A stretch of 64,000 nt of DNA from the NCBI GenBank assembly GCA_028622995.1, contig JAJQJQ010000006.1, forward strand, positions 2,790,001 to 2,854,000, given 5' to 3'. A program made the translations under genes and the position numbers. The notes under the pieces are model-generated. The model had not been told where the DNA came from, searched no databases, and worked only from the letters and a program-made list of their open reading frames with translations. Position 1 is the first letter of the stretch; each line of letters starts with the position of its first letter. Source of the DNA: Panagrolaimus kolymaensis (taxonomy: Eukaryota; Nematoda; Chromadorea; Rhabditida; Panagrolaimidae). This document shows positions 25,106 to 37,288 of this stretch, one piece after another.

Positions 25106-27626
25106 ATGAACGGTGGACTTTGTGAAATTGGTTCAATACCATTACCAAATTCTACATGGCTTATTGGTGCCATTCATACTTTTCAATCTGGTTATGGTAA
25201 TATTCATCCATATCTTGCTATGATGCTTTGTATTGCAGGTGAGTCTCCTACCAGAATTTTTTTATATAGAGAATATTGGCATTTTTAGGAACATTAATGA
25301 ATATCATAACTGTAATAGTATTAACAAGGCCACAAATGATTTCACCTGTAAATGCTATACTTTGCGCGGTGGCACTATGTGATATTTCAGTTATGTCAAG
25401 TTATTTTATATTTGTTGTACATTTTTTATTATCCGCTGCAAATCGATGTGAACCATCTGATTACTCATATCCATGGGCATGGTTTACTATGTTTCATGCC
25501 CATTCAAGTGTGATATTTCATGCAACAAGCATTTGGCTTACGGTAAAATATTTCATCCCCAAATTTGCCTCTCATCATAAAAATTTTAATATTAATTTTA
25601 TTTAGGTTACATTAGCACAAATTCGGGTATTTACCATTCGTAAAGCCACTACGGGTCCAATCAGTACTATAACAGTTCGAAATACAGCAATTGTTAGCTT
25701 TGTCACATGTTTAATTATGGTTGTAGTAAATTTACCAAATTTTTTAACTTTTGAGGTTTGTAATACTTTTTTTCGTTTGTTTGTTTTTTTTGATAAAAAT
25801 TGACAGTTGAGGGTGCCGCTGTAATTTAATTATTCTTTGACGCTTTTTAAAATTTGCCACAAGGGATGATTCTTTTCTTTTTTGACTTTCTCTTTTTTAT
25901 ATTTTAGTTGGTCAAAGAAATATTACTTTTTCCCCATAAACTTTTTTGTTTTCATGGAATTTATAATTACGTCAGAATTATATTAATTCTGTGAAGGAAA
26001 AAAATAACTTTGAGTCTCTTTTTTTTTGAAAATTTAGCAAAAAAATTTATGAATTTTTTTTTCAGATAGTTGAAATCCCAGCACCCGCATATTTAACTTG
26101 TCTTAAACCCATCACAGATGACATAATTGATATTGATGATTTAGCTCTTAAAAATCTTACTACGGCAATTCCATTATTAAACAGTAATACCAACACAGAA
26201 AATGCATTTATTGAAGCAATTTTAAACAGCTCAACTTCTTCAGAATCAGAATTTTCAAGCAGCATCATTGATGGCGAAGATGAATATTTTAATGATACTG
26301 GACCCGTAGTTTATTCTGTAAGAGCTCATGAAAAGGATTGCTTTAAATTAAAGGTTTGAAAAAAATTTCATGAAAATGGAAGCAAAAAAAAGTTTTTTTA
26401 GATGGCATTTTGGTCAAATGGAATGATATTTAAAGTTGTTCCATGCTTATTATTAACGGTTTCAATCATAGCTTTACTTAAAATTATTGCAGATGTTTCA
26501 CATCGAAGAAAATCTCTTTGTCAGGTACAGCATTTTTTGCATCATATTTAATTATAGTCTTTTTTTTCTTGAAATAACAAAATTCTTTTAGGTTATGAAG
26601 AAAAAAGTCCCCAAAGATCATACAACACCCATGTTAGTAGCAGTGCTTTCCATTTTCCTCATAGCTGAATTGCCCCAAGGTTTAATGTTAGTTTGCACTG
26701 GAATATTTTCATCTAAAACATTTCATCAAAAAATTTATTTACCTCTTGGTGATTTTATGGATTTACTTTCATTACTTAATTCAGCGGTGAATTTTTTGAT
26801 TTATTGTGTAATGAGTCGAAAATTTCGTAGTGTTTTCTTCCAATTATTCTTTAAAGGATGTAAAGACAAACTTGAGTAAGTTGATTTTAAGGCTTTGAAA
26901 GTTGCGGTAACAATGAAATTTTTCTTTAGTGATATCGATGATTTTAACCAATTTTTTGAAAGAACTGATTTATCTAATAATCGAAAAAATTCAAGTGCTG
27001 TAACAACGAATCATACTAGGACTGAACAAGTAAGTACATAGTTAATTAATGGCTCTATAGCTTCATGTACCTCATCTCTAAAAATTTTTTAGTTATCCCA
27101 TTATCCATCAACTGCATCCACCCTTAATGCGTCTCATTATGATCAAGGCGGTTTATTCTCACATTATAAAATATCAAATAATCTTTTATCCGTTGGTGAT
27201 CCAACACCATCTCGTCGATCTTCATCCTCAGCAGATTATTATAATCGTAGATTTTCAACGGCTATGTCATCATTTGAACCATCTACAGCGGCAGCGTATT
27301 CGAAGCATGCATCAACCAAAAGAATTTCATTTAATCTTGGAAATGAAAAATCACAACAACAAGAAAATTGTTGCGAAGAAAAAATAAAAATTCCTATTAC
27401 AAAAAATTCTATTTCAATTAATAAATCAAAAACATCTCCAACAACATCGACAACAAAAGTTGGAACATTTTCAAGGATTCGAGAACGAATACGTCCATTA
27501 AATAAATTAGGCCAATATTTATGGAATAATGAAAGCAGTATGATGCTCATTGATTCAACAAATAGTCCACAAAGAAGGTTTAATAATATTCAAACTGAAA
27601 CTAATTTTGCTGGTTTAGCTTATTAA
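25106..27626 (+). CDS. Rhodopsin-family neuropeptide GPCR, DMSR (myosuppressin/FMRFamide receptor-like) type
   Basis: Eight exons (25106-25238, 25289-25542, 25606-25755, 26066-26353, 26402-26524, 26592-26875, 26930-27029, 27093-27626) give 621 residues. Seven membrane segments can be placed: TM1 spans exons 1-2, TM2 includes CAVALCDISVMSSYF, TM3 ends before IRVFTIRK, TM4 contains FVTCLIMVVVNLPNF, TM5 is in exon 5, TM6 is IFLIAELPQGLMLV, and TM7 is LLNSAVNFLIYCVMSRKFR. ELPQG and the NSAVNFxIYCxMSRxFR end are characteristic of nematode DMSR receptors. Exon 4 encodes an unusually long acidic second extracellular loop (about 95 residues, several N-x-S/T sites, Cys near both ends). The Ser/Gln-rich cytoplasmic tail exceeds 200 residues. 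A plasma-membrane neuropeptide receptor is expected; the ligand is unknown. Confidence 0.9.
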
Positions 27627-30124
27627 TAATTGATCATTTTTGATTTTTTTAAATGTGTGTAAATAAGAAAGTGTAAATAAATAAATCTTTTATAAAAAAA
27701 TAGTTCTTTTGACATTTCATTTCAAACTCGTCGAGTTTTATTTCAAAAAAAATTATGGCTGAGCCCTAAATAAAAAAAGAAAGGCTTCAAAATAAAAGTT
27801 TTATTCGAATAAAGTAGCAGGGAAAAAAAAGAAAAACAATCGAAAGCTTGAGCTTCAAATTGCTGCATGTTAATCAGTCAGCGAACGTCCATTAATTTGT
27901 TTTAATAGCTCACTTTTTCGCTTTTTTTATATCATGACGACTATCTTCCATCAAATTTTTTTTTTGTTTACTAAATGGTTTGATTTTTTTTGTTGGTTGT
28001 TTTTTGATCATTTTGGAAAAGACCCAAATAAACAACAAAAACCTTTTTTTGATGTTGCTAAAGTGCATTTACAAATTTGTTTTGGAATAAATTTATTTCT
28101 ACGCCGCGTTTGCTTTTCTTTTTTTTAATAAAAACATGACTCAAATAAAAATAATATTTTAGTGATTGAGCAGTTTTACTTTTGTTAAGTTATGAACTCT
28201 CTATGCGAGCAACAGTGTTTTTGTGTAAATAATATTATAGTTACCATAGTTTCAAATGCTTTAGTTACTTTAGAAAATTGGATCACCCCGAATTTTTTTT
28301 GACGATTTACAAATTTATTTTCCTCTAACTACAATAAATATTTTTAAACTTTTTTCATTAATTTTGAACTTTTATTTAACCGCTCTTTTCTCTCTCTTGA
28401 CTTCACTTGAAAATGTTAAAAAAGAATCAAGACAAAGACAAACAAGTTAGTTGTTGTTTGTTTCTATATATTTACTACGTCAAACCAACATCAACGCCCA
28501 TGTAAAAAATCTTAAAATCAATCCATCCTAACATTCATTAATCAATTTTCTTTTTACGTTCTTTTCGTTTAGTTCTTCTGCATATATATTATGTTCCAGC
28601 TGATTGTTCGCTTTTTTTTATTCTCGGATATATGCGTGTCTCTTTTTTTGCTCTCCAATCCTTAACAAACGACCAAAGTAACAACAACCTGCACATTTAA
28701 GAAGGAAAAAAATGCTCATCGTGTTCATTGATGATGACAGACAAACATCAACCTTTTATTTCTGTGTGTCGGCGTCGGCGAAGAAAAAAAAACTTCAGCT
28801 GTTTTAATGAATGTCTGTTTCTCTCTGACTTTTTTTACATGTGTGTTTTTTCCTTTTCTATTTTTTTTTGTTTAGCTAGTTGAAAAGACGAAAAAAAGTG
28901 TCATTGGGAAAAGAGCCAGAGTTTTTCTTCTCATTTTCTATGCTGCAACAACGACGAATGAATAAATTTTTTTTAACGACAGCTCCGAGAAGAAAGAAAG
29001 CAAGCAGCAATGGTTGTTGGAAATGAGAATGGAACGAGAAGAAAATGATCGTTCAATAACTTTTTGAATTTCTTTTTATATTCTTTAAAAAATATTTTAT
29101 AAAACTTTCATTGACTTAATTTTTTCATTGCGCTTATACTAATAAAAAAAACGGGTGTTTCTTTTAGTTTTTCTGTTTGTAACCATGGTTGTTTTGTTTT
29201 TCTATCATGTAATAAGATTAATATTATTGTTTCAAAGTTGTTGTTGCATCATTTTTACACCATGTTGGATAAGATCCTTTTTATTTTTACAACGCGCGAG
29301 AATAAACACATTTGACAATTATTGTTTCGAAACAATTTTTTGTTATAGGAGGCGCGTATTTTTTTTGTTTGTTAATGTTTTTGAAACACTTTAAGTTATT
29401 ATCACATATTACTCACACATATTGGTGTCAAAAATTTAAGTTTTGTTACTCCGCTTTTTTTCTGAATTGTCTTTTCTCTTATCATTTTGTAGTCAAGCAA
29501 AAGGGTATAAATAATGAAGTTGATTCTATTGAAATCCATTTTGATAATTTGTTTAAAAGTTAGGTTTTTGACCTTTGAAACATGTATCTTTGATTTCCTT
29601 CAGGATCATGAGCGGCTTTATATCTTTGAAAGTTTATCCTTCCTTTTCAATATTGATTTCAAAAAGATAAACTATAAACCCTCTTCTTATCATATGTATT
29701 TGTTTTTTACACACTCCTCCTTCACTTAAAAAAAATCTTGAAGACGTTATTTGTTTGATTGACGTCCGCATTCGTTTATGCTAGTTTTTCTTTTTCTCTT
29801 GCATCATCATAATCACATCAAGAGAGGGCAAACAACAGTTTAAAAACTTTTTCATTATGTTATTTTATTGTTTCTTTTTTAACAGCAGTTAGTTAAAACA
29901 ATAACCTTGAAAAAATCATATGTATTTTTGTTCGTGACTTTGATCTGATACTTTCTTTATAAACCACGCAATTATTAAATATTTATTAATTTATCTTTTT
30001 TTAGCTTTCAAACCATCAATGATTCCTCGAATATAGAATTAATTATTTCCTTTTTCTTTACTCCCAAAAATTAAACAGGAATAATCTCTCATTCGATCGT
30101 TATTATTATTAAAAAGAGATAATC
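27627..30124. other. T-rich gene-free region
   Basis: Starts with AATAAA signals for the GPCR gene (near 27680) and runs, T-rich on the + strand, to the GTPase start. Apparent frames such as 29155-29729 are Phe/Leu low complexity. No RNA gene seen. Confidence 0.55.
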
Positions 30125-32300
30125 ATGGATTTTATGTTAACTGATTTTACGGAAGAAAGCCAAGCCCCAATATTTTCAAGTTCATTTTCGGCTGATACTG
30201 CTACCCTTCTTTCACGTAAAGCAACAAGTTTACATTTAACCAATGATGAAACTTTACCACCTGAAAATGATAATGGTAACGTAGAATATAAAGCAAAACT
30301 GTGTTCATTATCTAAAGAAAGAATATATCATCTTACAACCCAAATGAAATGGAGGCTACGTGAGGGGCAAGGCGAAGCTATATATGAAATTGGAGTATCT
30401 GATAATGGTTGCTTAACTGGAATAATTCAAAGTGAAATGGATGAATCGCTAAAATGTTTGCATCAAATTGCAGATAGTATTAGTGCAAGCTTTAGTGTAT
30501 TAAGTGAACGTGAGATTATTTCTGGAATAAATAATTTGGATGAAAATGAGGTGGAAAAAGAGGAGGAGGAGAAGGAAGAGGAAAAGCGATATGTTACAGA
30601 AGTTTTAATTCGCAAAGTTCCTGATAATCAAGCATTTATACAAATTAGGTATGCAAAGAGTTAAAATTAAATTAATTTTATGATTAAAATCCCTTTTTTA
30701 GATTAGCAATTTTGGGTAGCGCAGAAGCGGGTAAATCCACTCTTTGTGGTGTACTTAGTCGTGGACAACTTGATAATGGACAGGGTTCAGCAAGATTAAA
30801 CCTTTTTCGATATTTACACGAATTTCAAACTGGTAAAACTTCATCCGTATGCTTAGGTGTAATAGGATTTAATTCGGATGGGCAACTTTTAAATTGTCAT
30901 AAAAATTCTCTTGATGAAGTTGTTGAAGAATCAACTAAACTCATGACTTTAATCGATCTCGCAGGTGATCAAAAATATATTCGTACAACAACTTATGGCC
31001 TTTGTGGATATAATCCACATTATTGTGCTTTAACCATTTCTGCTACCACAGGGCCTTCAGCTGTTACTCGAGAACATGCATGCCTTGCAATGGTATTAAA
31101 TATTTCTATTTTTGTTTTAATTACCAAAGTTGATTGTGTTTCTGATGAACAAATATTAAAGTATGATTATTGCTTTATTTTTTATATTCTAAAATTAAAG
31201 TTAAAAATCATTTTTCAGTGTTATTGCACGTACAAATAAATTGCTTAAAGCTGTAGGTCTCACATCTTCAACATGTATTGTAACAACCAAAGATCAAGCT
31301 GTATCAGCTGCGGCTTCACTTCAATCAAAAGATTGTATACCAATATTTATTATTTCATCGGTGATTGGAACAAATATGGATAATCTTAAATGCTTTTTAA
31401 ACATACTTCCAACAAGTTTTACACCGATTGAGCGAAAAGCATTATCACAAAAATCACCTTTTTTTCAAGTTGAAGAAGTATTTCGTGTACCGCGGGTCGG
31501 TACAGTTATTTGTGGATTATTAAATGAAGGAATATTATATGTTGGAGATCGAATTAAAATAGGACCAACTAGAAATGGAAATTATCAAGAAGGAAGGGTG
31601 GCTTCAATTCGAAGGAATAAACAACCATGCTTTAGCATATTACCTGGAGAAGCTGCAAGTATTGCGGTGACATTTGATGAACAAGAAGAAAATAATATTG
31701 TTATCCATCGTGGAATGGTTATGATAGCTGAAGATGAACCTGCAACATCTTGCAGGGAATTTGAAGCAAAATTTTTATTATTTTATCATCCAGGCAGTGA
31801 TATCGAAGTTGGATTTCAAGGAACAGGTAAAAAATGTCTTTGTTATTATTTTTTTTGCAAAAAATTGGAAAAAATATTTGCTGGAAGTGGGATTTGAACC
31901 CACGCCCTCATTCGAGGAGTAGAAAACCCCGTCTCGCATATAATGCGTAAGAGAATAAACTCTTGAGTCTACCGCCTTAGACCACTCGGCCATCCCAGCA
32001 TGTTTATGATCATCAAAATTTTTGTTTGCATGCCTCCCATCAAAAAAAAATACTTGTGCTTTGATTGCAAAAAAAAATAACAACTTTTTTTTAGTTTATA
32101 TTGGTTTCCTTTGTCGTACAGCAACTATTGTCAGCATCGATGATTCAACAAAAAATAAAATCAAACCATGCACATGGACAAATGTTCGATTCAAATTTTA
32201 TGCTAAACCAGAATATGTTCAAGTTGGAGCATCATTAATATTTCGAGAACAAAAAACTCGAGGAATGGCAGAAGTCACGAAAGTTTTCCCATCAAACTAA
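30125..32300 (+). CDS. GTPBP1/GTPBP2-type translational GTPase
   Basis: Four exons (30125-30648, 30702-31160, 31219-31826, 32095-32300) give 598 residues. A ~175-residue N-terminal region with an acidic EEEEKEEE stretch precedes the G domain. G1 is GSAEAGKST (about 180-188), G3 is DLAGD (260-264) and G4 is TKVD (316-319). Translation-factor beta-barrel domains follow (FFQVEEVFRVPRVGTVICG, then FLCRTATIVSID and the C-terminal FREQKTRGMAEVTKVFP). This layout matches the GTPBP1/2 family, EF-Tu-like proteins linked to mRNA turnover and ribosome rescue; the C. elegans representative is cgp-1. The last intron is 268 nt, while the other two are 53 and 58 nt, because it contains an antisense tRNA-Leu gene. 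Confidence 0.93.
31879..31999 (-). tRNA. tRNA-Leu(CAA) with intron, copy 2, inside a GTPase intron
   Basis: Same 121-nt sequence as 17037-17157, including the intron and about 15 bp of 3' flank (AATATTTG before CTGGAAG on the + strand). It lies antisense within intron 3 (31827-32094) of the GTPBP-type gene and has its own internal promoter and T-run terminator. Identity at 14.8 kb distance indicates recent duplication or concerted evolution. Confidence 0.95.
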
Positions 32301-33088
32301 ATCAAGAATAAATAATTCTCAAACCATTTCTTCTTAGTCATTTAAAAAAAATTTTAATTTCGGTTTTTGATCTTCTTTTTTTTTGCTTTATTTAGTTTCT
32401 TTTTTTTTAAATTTGCCTCAATAATAAGGCTTAATAATGCGTGTCACAATTTTTAAATACAATGTACATAATTTCTTCTTTATTAATGTAATTTTACTAT
32501 GCCGGTTAGGCCTTTTTTAAAATTGTAGTCGTTTTTTTTATATAAATAAAATTAGTTTAGAAAAAAAATAGTAAGCCAAATTGGAATAACAAGAGAGTAT
32601 TGCTAATAATCAATAACATTGAAATGGATAAAAAAAACTGAATGTGTTTATAAAAAAATATTTAAAAATCAAAGTGAAAGATGATGAACTTGGAAAAAAA
32701 ATTTATAAAAATCAATATCTTTCTGGAAGAAAAAAACAAAAATATCATAAAAGGTTGTTGTCAAAAACAATCGCTTCTTCTTTAGTAAAATTTATAAATC
32801 CTTCACCTAAATCGATAACAAAAAAAGGGAAGGGAAGTAAAACCATAAAGCAAAATAGGATATAAGAAAATTTTAGAAAAGTAATATCCTAAAATTCACG
32901 ATTAAAAATTTTAAAAGGTCCGTGATTTTACAACGAAAATTCTTGCTTATTGTTGTCGTGCAGGATCTTCGAAAGAAGCGACCAAAAATAATTTTGCTAA
33001 AGGTACATACAAGAAATTTTCAGTTTCATTCAAGTTTTTGTCATCATCATTCATATTGCTTTATCTTCAACAACAACATCATCAAATA
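32301..33088. other. Intergenic
   Basis: Polyadenylation-like words after the GTPase stop, then AT-rich spacer up to the HORMA gene. A Lys-rich open frame at 32644-32865 has no supporting features. Confidence 0.5.
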
Positions 33089-34832
33089 ATGGATGAGGTA
33101 ATTTTTATTGAAACCTTTATACATGAATAATTAGCTTATTTTTTTTCAGAGCAAGGATTTAGAAACATCCGAATTTTTTCAAAAGAACATCAATCCAAAG
33201 AATGAGAAGCTTATTGGAAAGCATGCTGATTGGTTGATTCGATCCGCTACGTTCATATGTTCTTCGTATGCATTTCATCGTGGCTTATTACCTGAAGAAG
33301 CGTTCGAATTTGTTCGGATTTTGAACCGAAGTAAGTTAGCTTTTTTGTTATATTCTTCTCCCATATATTAACATATGTACATGTTTTTCAGATGGAAAAT
33401 ATCCCATATTCAACCTGAAGCATGATAAATCGCGGCTCAATAAACAATCTTTGCAAACAATTACTGATTCCATCAAAGAAAAAAAGGTATGTCTATTGTG
33501 TTTTATTTTACACTTATAATTTAATTTTATTTCTTTTAGGTTTCTCAGTTCTTTTACGCTGTCATAGTCAATGGAAAATCAGATGATATGGTTGAATGCA
33601 TGCGATTCGAATTCGATTACAATACCGCTTCTTTGAGTGTGAAAATGTATGTGTTCATATTATTGTTGATTTTCATTTCAAAACTAACCATGTTTGTTTT
33701 TTAGGCCAAATGCAACAAATGCTCGAATTTCGTCTGGTTATGATTTTGCTGTTGACTTGGTTGAAATTCTTGATAAAGTGAGAGTCATCTGTGATTGTCT
33801 CGGTGAACTCCCTGCAAATTCTTCTGCTGCTATCATGGTTCAATACAATGAGAACATCAAAGATCTTCCAAAAAATTTCAAGTATCATCCTTATGATCCA
33901 ATCAACCAGAGCTTGAAATCAATCCCAATTGCAACATTTCCAACTCCTAGTACTTTGTTAGTTATTTCTTCTATTTTCTCTCTTTCTTTCATTAACATTA
34001 TGTTACATTTTAGGATGATTGTCGAAATTAGATCTAAATGTATGAATGGTTCTAGTGCTGATGATTTTCGTCGATTAGTTGATGAAAGACTTTCTTATAA
34101 ACCATCAGTAAGTTACTCAATCTTTTGTTGTTTCATTAACTCATTTTTTGTTTTTTAGAACGCCAATGAAACTTTCCATCCTTCAAAACAAAATGATAGT
34201 GCTAATCAAAGTGGTGACAAAGAAGATGCTGATCGAGCGCCAAAAGATCCCGGTGATGATGTTCTTTATCTCAGTGGAAAATCTCCTCCTTCAAAGCACC
34301 GTAAAGATCTTACATCTCCTGTCAAAACTCCAAAAGAAAATAATGTTAAATCACCTGGTACTGAAGTTAGTGATGATACAGCTGCTGATGATAAAATGTC
34401 AAATGAAAATATTATGGAACATGCTCGTAATGATCCTCATTCTCCTGAGCATGAAATGGAAAGACCTCAAAACGTTTTGGAAGGCGCTCGTGAAGAACTT
34501 TATTCTCCTGTTCACCAACAAGAAAGACCTGATGGCCAAGATGATGATCTCAACAACCTTCCTTCTGGTGAATTAGATGATTCTCACGCTTCTTATAAGC
34601 GACCTTTATCGCTTTTTGATCGCTTCATCAGTCAATCAAGGTTTTTTTCTTTATATTTTTTCATATCCTTGCTCATTCTTTTATAGGGAACCTGCACCTA
34701 AAAAAATGTGTTCAAAGTTATATTACAATGTTGTTTCTTTGGTATGTTTTCTTTCTTTTCCCTTATCTTCATTTAATGTGATTGATGTTTCAGAACGATC
34801 TTGAAGTGAATTTGGATGCTGCGCGCTCTTAG
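33089..34832 (+). CDS. HORMA-domain protein (HIM-3/HTP-like meiotic axis type)
   Basis: Nine exons (33089-33097, 33150-33330, 33392-33486, 33540-33646, 33705-33956, 34014-34107, 34159-34640, 34687-34741, 34794-34832) give 437 residues. Residues ~20-240 read as a HORMA domain: WLIRSATFICSSYAFHRGLLPEEAF, then FFYAVIVNG, then a segment including VRVICDCLGELP and MVQYNE. Residues ~247-400 are acidic, Ser/Pro-rich and disordered. A basic and hydrophobic tail (KKMCSKLYYNVVSL) sits near the C-terminus, where meiotic HORMADs carry a closure motif; its role here is inference. Family knowledge: HIM-3, HTP-1/2 and HTP-3 build chromosome axes and promote crossing over. Exon 1 encodes only three residues. 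A MAD2 or REV7 relative is less likely given the long tail. Confidence 0.8.
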
Positions 34833-34940
34833 TTTCTGATGTTAAATTGTGATTGCTAGTTTTTTTTCTCAACATTTTGTTAAGTTTGATTGTTTATATT
34901 TAAATAAAGACGTAAAACATTCATTTTTTGTATTACTTGA

Positions 34941-35480
34941 TTATAGCATTATTATGATAGCATGAAGCAGAAAGATAACGAGGAAAAATACTATTACTTT
35001 GAAAACAAAACTAAATTTGCCGGTATTGTAAAAATCTTGTGAATCATCAGAATGTGCAATGGCTTTTACGAAAGCATCATACAATCGTAATTCGAGGTAA
35101 CTGTAAATGATGAGAGATAGCGTAAAGAAGCCTGAAGATACTAAAGTTCTGTAATACATGGCATTGAAAGACCTTGAAATTAAAGCATTCTCATTTTGGC
35201 AAATATTAAACGCTTCAATTGATTCAATTCCTTGGCAAGAATTATTAGAAATTTGAATGTGTTCAAAATCGATAAATTTTATTCCAAGAAAAATTGAAAT
35301 GAATAAAAGCAGCAAAGTTACAAGATGGCTGATTGTTGCAAGGCAAAAATGTCGCCGGTCAAAAATCTCCTAAATATTTTTAGATCATAAAATTACCTAA
35401 AATGGAAAATAAATTACTTCATTTGGTTGAGCACGGCGGCAATTGCATAATTGACGTTTTGGTTTATAAAATTTTGACAT
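34941..35480 (-). CDS. Small multi-pass membrane protein, unknown function
   Basis: Two exons (35480-35418, 35369-34941) give 163 residues. A short basic Cys-containing N-terminus (KRQLCNCRRAQPNE) precedes three hydrophobic segments: LVTLLLLFISIFLGI, VSSGFFTLSLIIYSYLEL and FKVIVFFLVIFLLHAIII at the C-terminal end. A loop with two Cys separates the first two. No family recognised. The stop is about 110 bp from the stop of the convergent HORMA gene. An alternative acceptor in the single intron (a second TTTTAG) is possible. Confidence 0.72.
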
Positions 35481-36076
35481 GACATCGTTAGTCAAGTAGC
35501 AAGCAGCAATCACATAAATTTTAATTATGTTGCTTGAACGCAAGTAAGTTACAATGCGAATTAATACCTTACAAATTCAAAACCAGAAAACCAGATTCAT
35601 AATTATTTCAACAACATATAAATATTAGCTGGAATTATAACTTTTCTTTATAAATCGATAACAATAAGAATCATTTTCTGCAAAGCAGAAAGAAAGAAAC
35701 AAGCAATGAAAATAAAAACTTGGAAGGAAGCGTCAAAGCAAACAAAGTTTTTCGAGCAAACAAACAAGTTTCTTTTGATTTATTACAAAGAGTCAATCAA
35801 TCTATGTATGTATGTATGCAATAAATTTTATTCCTCTAATTTGTAAATTCATTCATAGTTGGTAGGATGAGCAATTTACAAGGTAAACGTAAAAATGTGC
35901 CATTGATGCAAAGCTTTTTACAGTAATGCGTTCGCTAATTTCGAATAAAATAAATCCTAAAACGACAAAACAAAGTTGCTTGATTTTCTTCGAACTTGAA
36001 AATTTTTTTCTTTGATCCTTTTTCATTTCGTTGCTGTTTTTTTACGCGCTCTTCTTCAATAATTTTTTGGAAAAAT
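35481..36076. other. Divergent promoter region
   Basis: About 600 bp between the 5' ends of the minus membrane-protein gene and the plus acidic-protein gene. No core element stands out. Confidence 0.45.
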
Positions 36077-36571
36077 ATGGGTGGTGGAAAGAAAACTATC
36101 AAGTACACGAATATGCACCAAGTGGGCGCATTGAGTATCACCATTAAAGCCAGCTTTAAAGGAGATGATTTCGATGATTGTGATTGCTGTAAAGCTTTTC
36201 AAAGTGTAATTCAAAATAATGGTTCACCTAATTTTTCAAATTATCCATCTGTAAGTTTTTTTTATAAATATGCTTTATAATTTATTTTAATTGCACGTAA
36301 TTTTTCAGATTTATGACGAATATGCTGATATCTCACGAGTTCGAATTGGTTTGAAAAGAGAAACTGAAAACATCGCAAAAATCCGAAAGGAGCTTAATGA
36401 TTTTCATAACATTCTTATTGTAGGTGTTTATATTAACTTTACAATCATTAAAAACTAAATATATTTTAGGATGCTACAGCTAGAACTTTGGACAGTGTAT
36501 ATGGAAAACCTCTTGATTATGATTTTGATGAAAAGAATGAAATTATCACAACTTTTGTAGAAGAAAAATAA
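36077..36571 (+). CDS. Small helical protein, unknown function
   Basis: Three exons (36077-36250, 36309-36419, 36470-36571) in phase give 128 residues. The N-terminus is basic (MGGGKKTIKYTNMHQVGA), then FKGDDFDDCDCCKAF with three clustered Cys. A charged amphipathic helix follows (RVRIGLKRETENIAKIRKE), suited to a coiled coil. The end is acidic (TTFVEEK). No signal peptide or membrane segment. I do not recognise the family. MGGGKK could allow N-myristoylation; this is inference only. Confidence 0.75.
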
Positions 36572-36621
36572 TTAATTTTTTGTTTTGTTTATGTTTTGTG
36601 TTTTTTACTGTTATGAGTTTT

Positions 36622-37288
36622 CTAATAAAATTGATTTTTTGATGGTGGCATTGGGTGTAATGGTTGAGAAACATATTGTGTTGTTGCTGAATATGGTGGT
36701 GGACCAGTTGCATTGGGATAATATGGATATGGTGGTGGTATATGTTCTGGATATGGAGGCTCTGGAAATGAATATGTTGTATGTAAATATCTTAAAAATT
36801 ATTGTGATGGAAGTGAAATGCTTTATGAAGGGATTCAAATTAGCTAAATGAATGGTTTGCTCTAATGAAATCGTGCCATTTTTCTTATGTTATTTCCAAC
36901 TCTGTTATGGCTATCAAGTTTCTTTAATATGGGTTTCATTGTGGGCTATTGCACCTACATAGAATTCTCTGATTACTATTGAAATATTTAGTTTTTTGCG
37001 GCTTCAAAAAAAGCAATAACCGATTGCTATTGTTTGCATTATGAAAGCTTTACAAGAATATCACTTACGTCCGGGAATAGTATAAACAGGATAACATGTG
37101 TTTGGTGAATAAACAGTATTCCTTCGTCGTCGCCAATATGGATGATAAGATGCACCTCTAAAATTCATTTTTTACTTAAAAAATTTCCATTCTTCCTAAA
37201 ATCGTTACCTAAAGAATAATGAACCTATTAAAATGATTATAAAAATGATTGGAATAATGAAAAACCAGAAGAACCACCATCCTCCCAT
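36622..37288 (-). CDS. Single-pass membrane protein with PPxY-rich tail
   Basis: Three exons (37288-37209, 37157-37069, 36761-36622) give 102 residues. Residues 3-25 are a strong membrane anchor (WWFFWFFIIPIIFIIILIG). A basic stretch (YWRRRRN) follows, then a Pro/Tyr-rich tail with PPYPEH, PPPYPYY and PPPYSA. PPxY motifs are ligands for WW domains such as those of Nedd4-type E3 ligases, so this looks like a small adaptor that would recruit a WW protein to a membrane (inference). The exons are tiny and easily missed. The second intron is about 307 nt. Confidence 0.75.

Noticed and set aside
29155..29729. Overlapping plus-strand frames of 70-83 codons
   Set aside because: Hydrophobic low-complexity translation of T-rich spacer, without coding bias or exon junctions.
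32644..32865. 73-codon Lys-rich frame
   Set aside because: Composition follows local A-richness; no acceptor, leader or partner exon.
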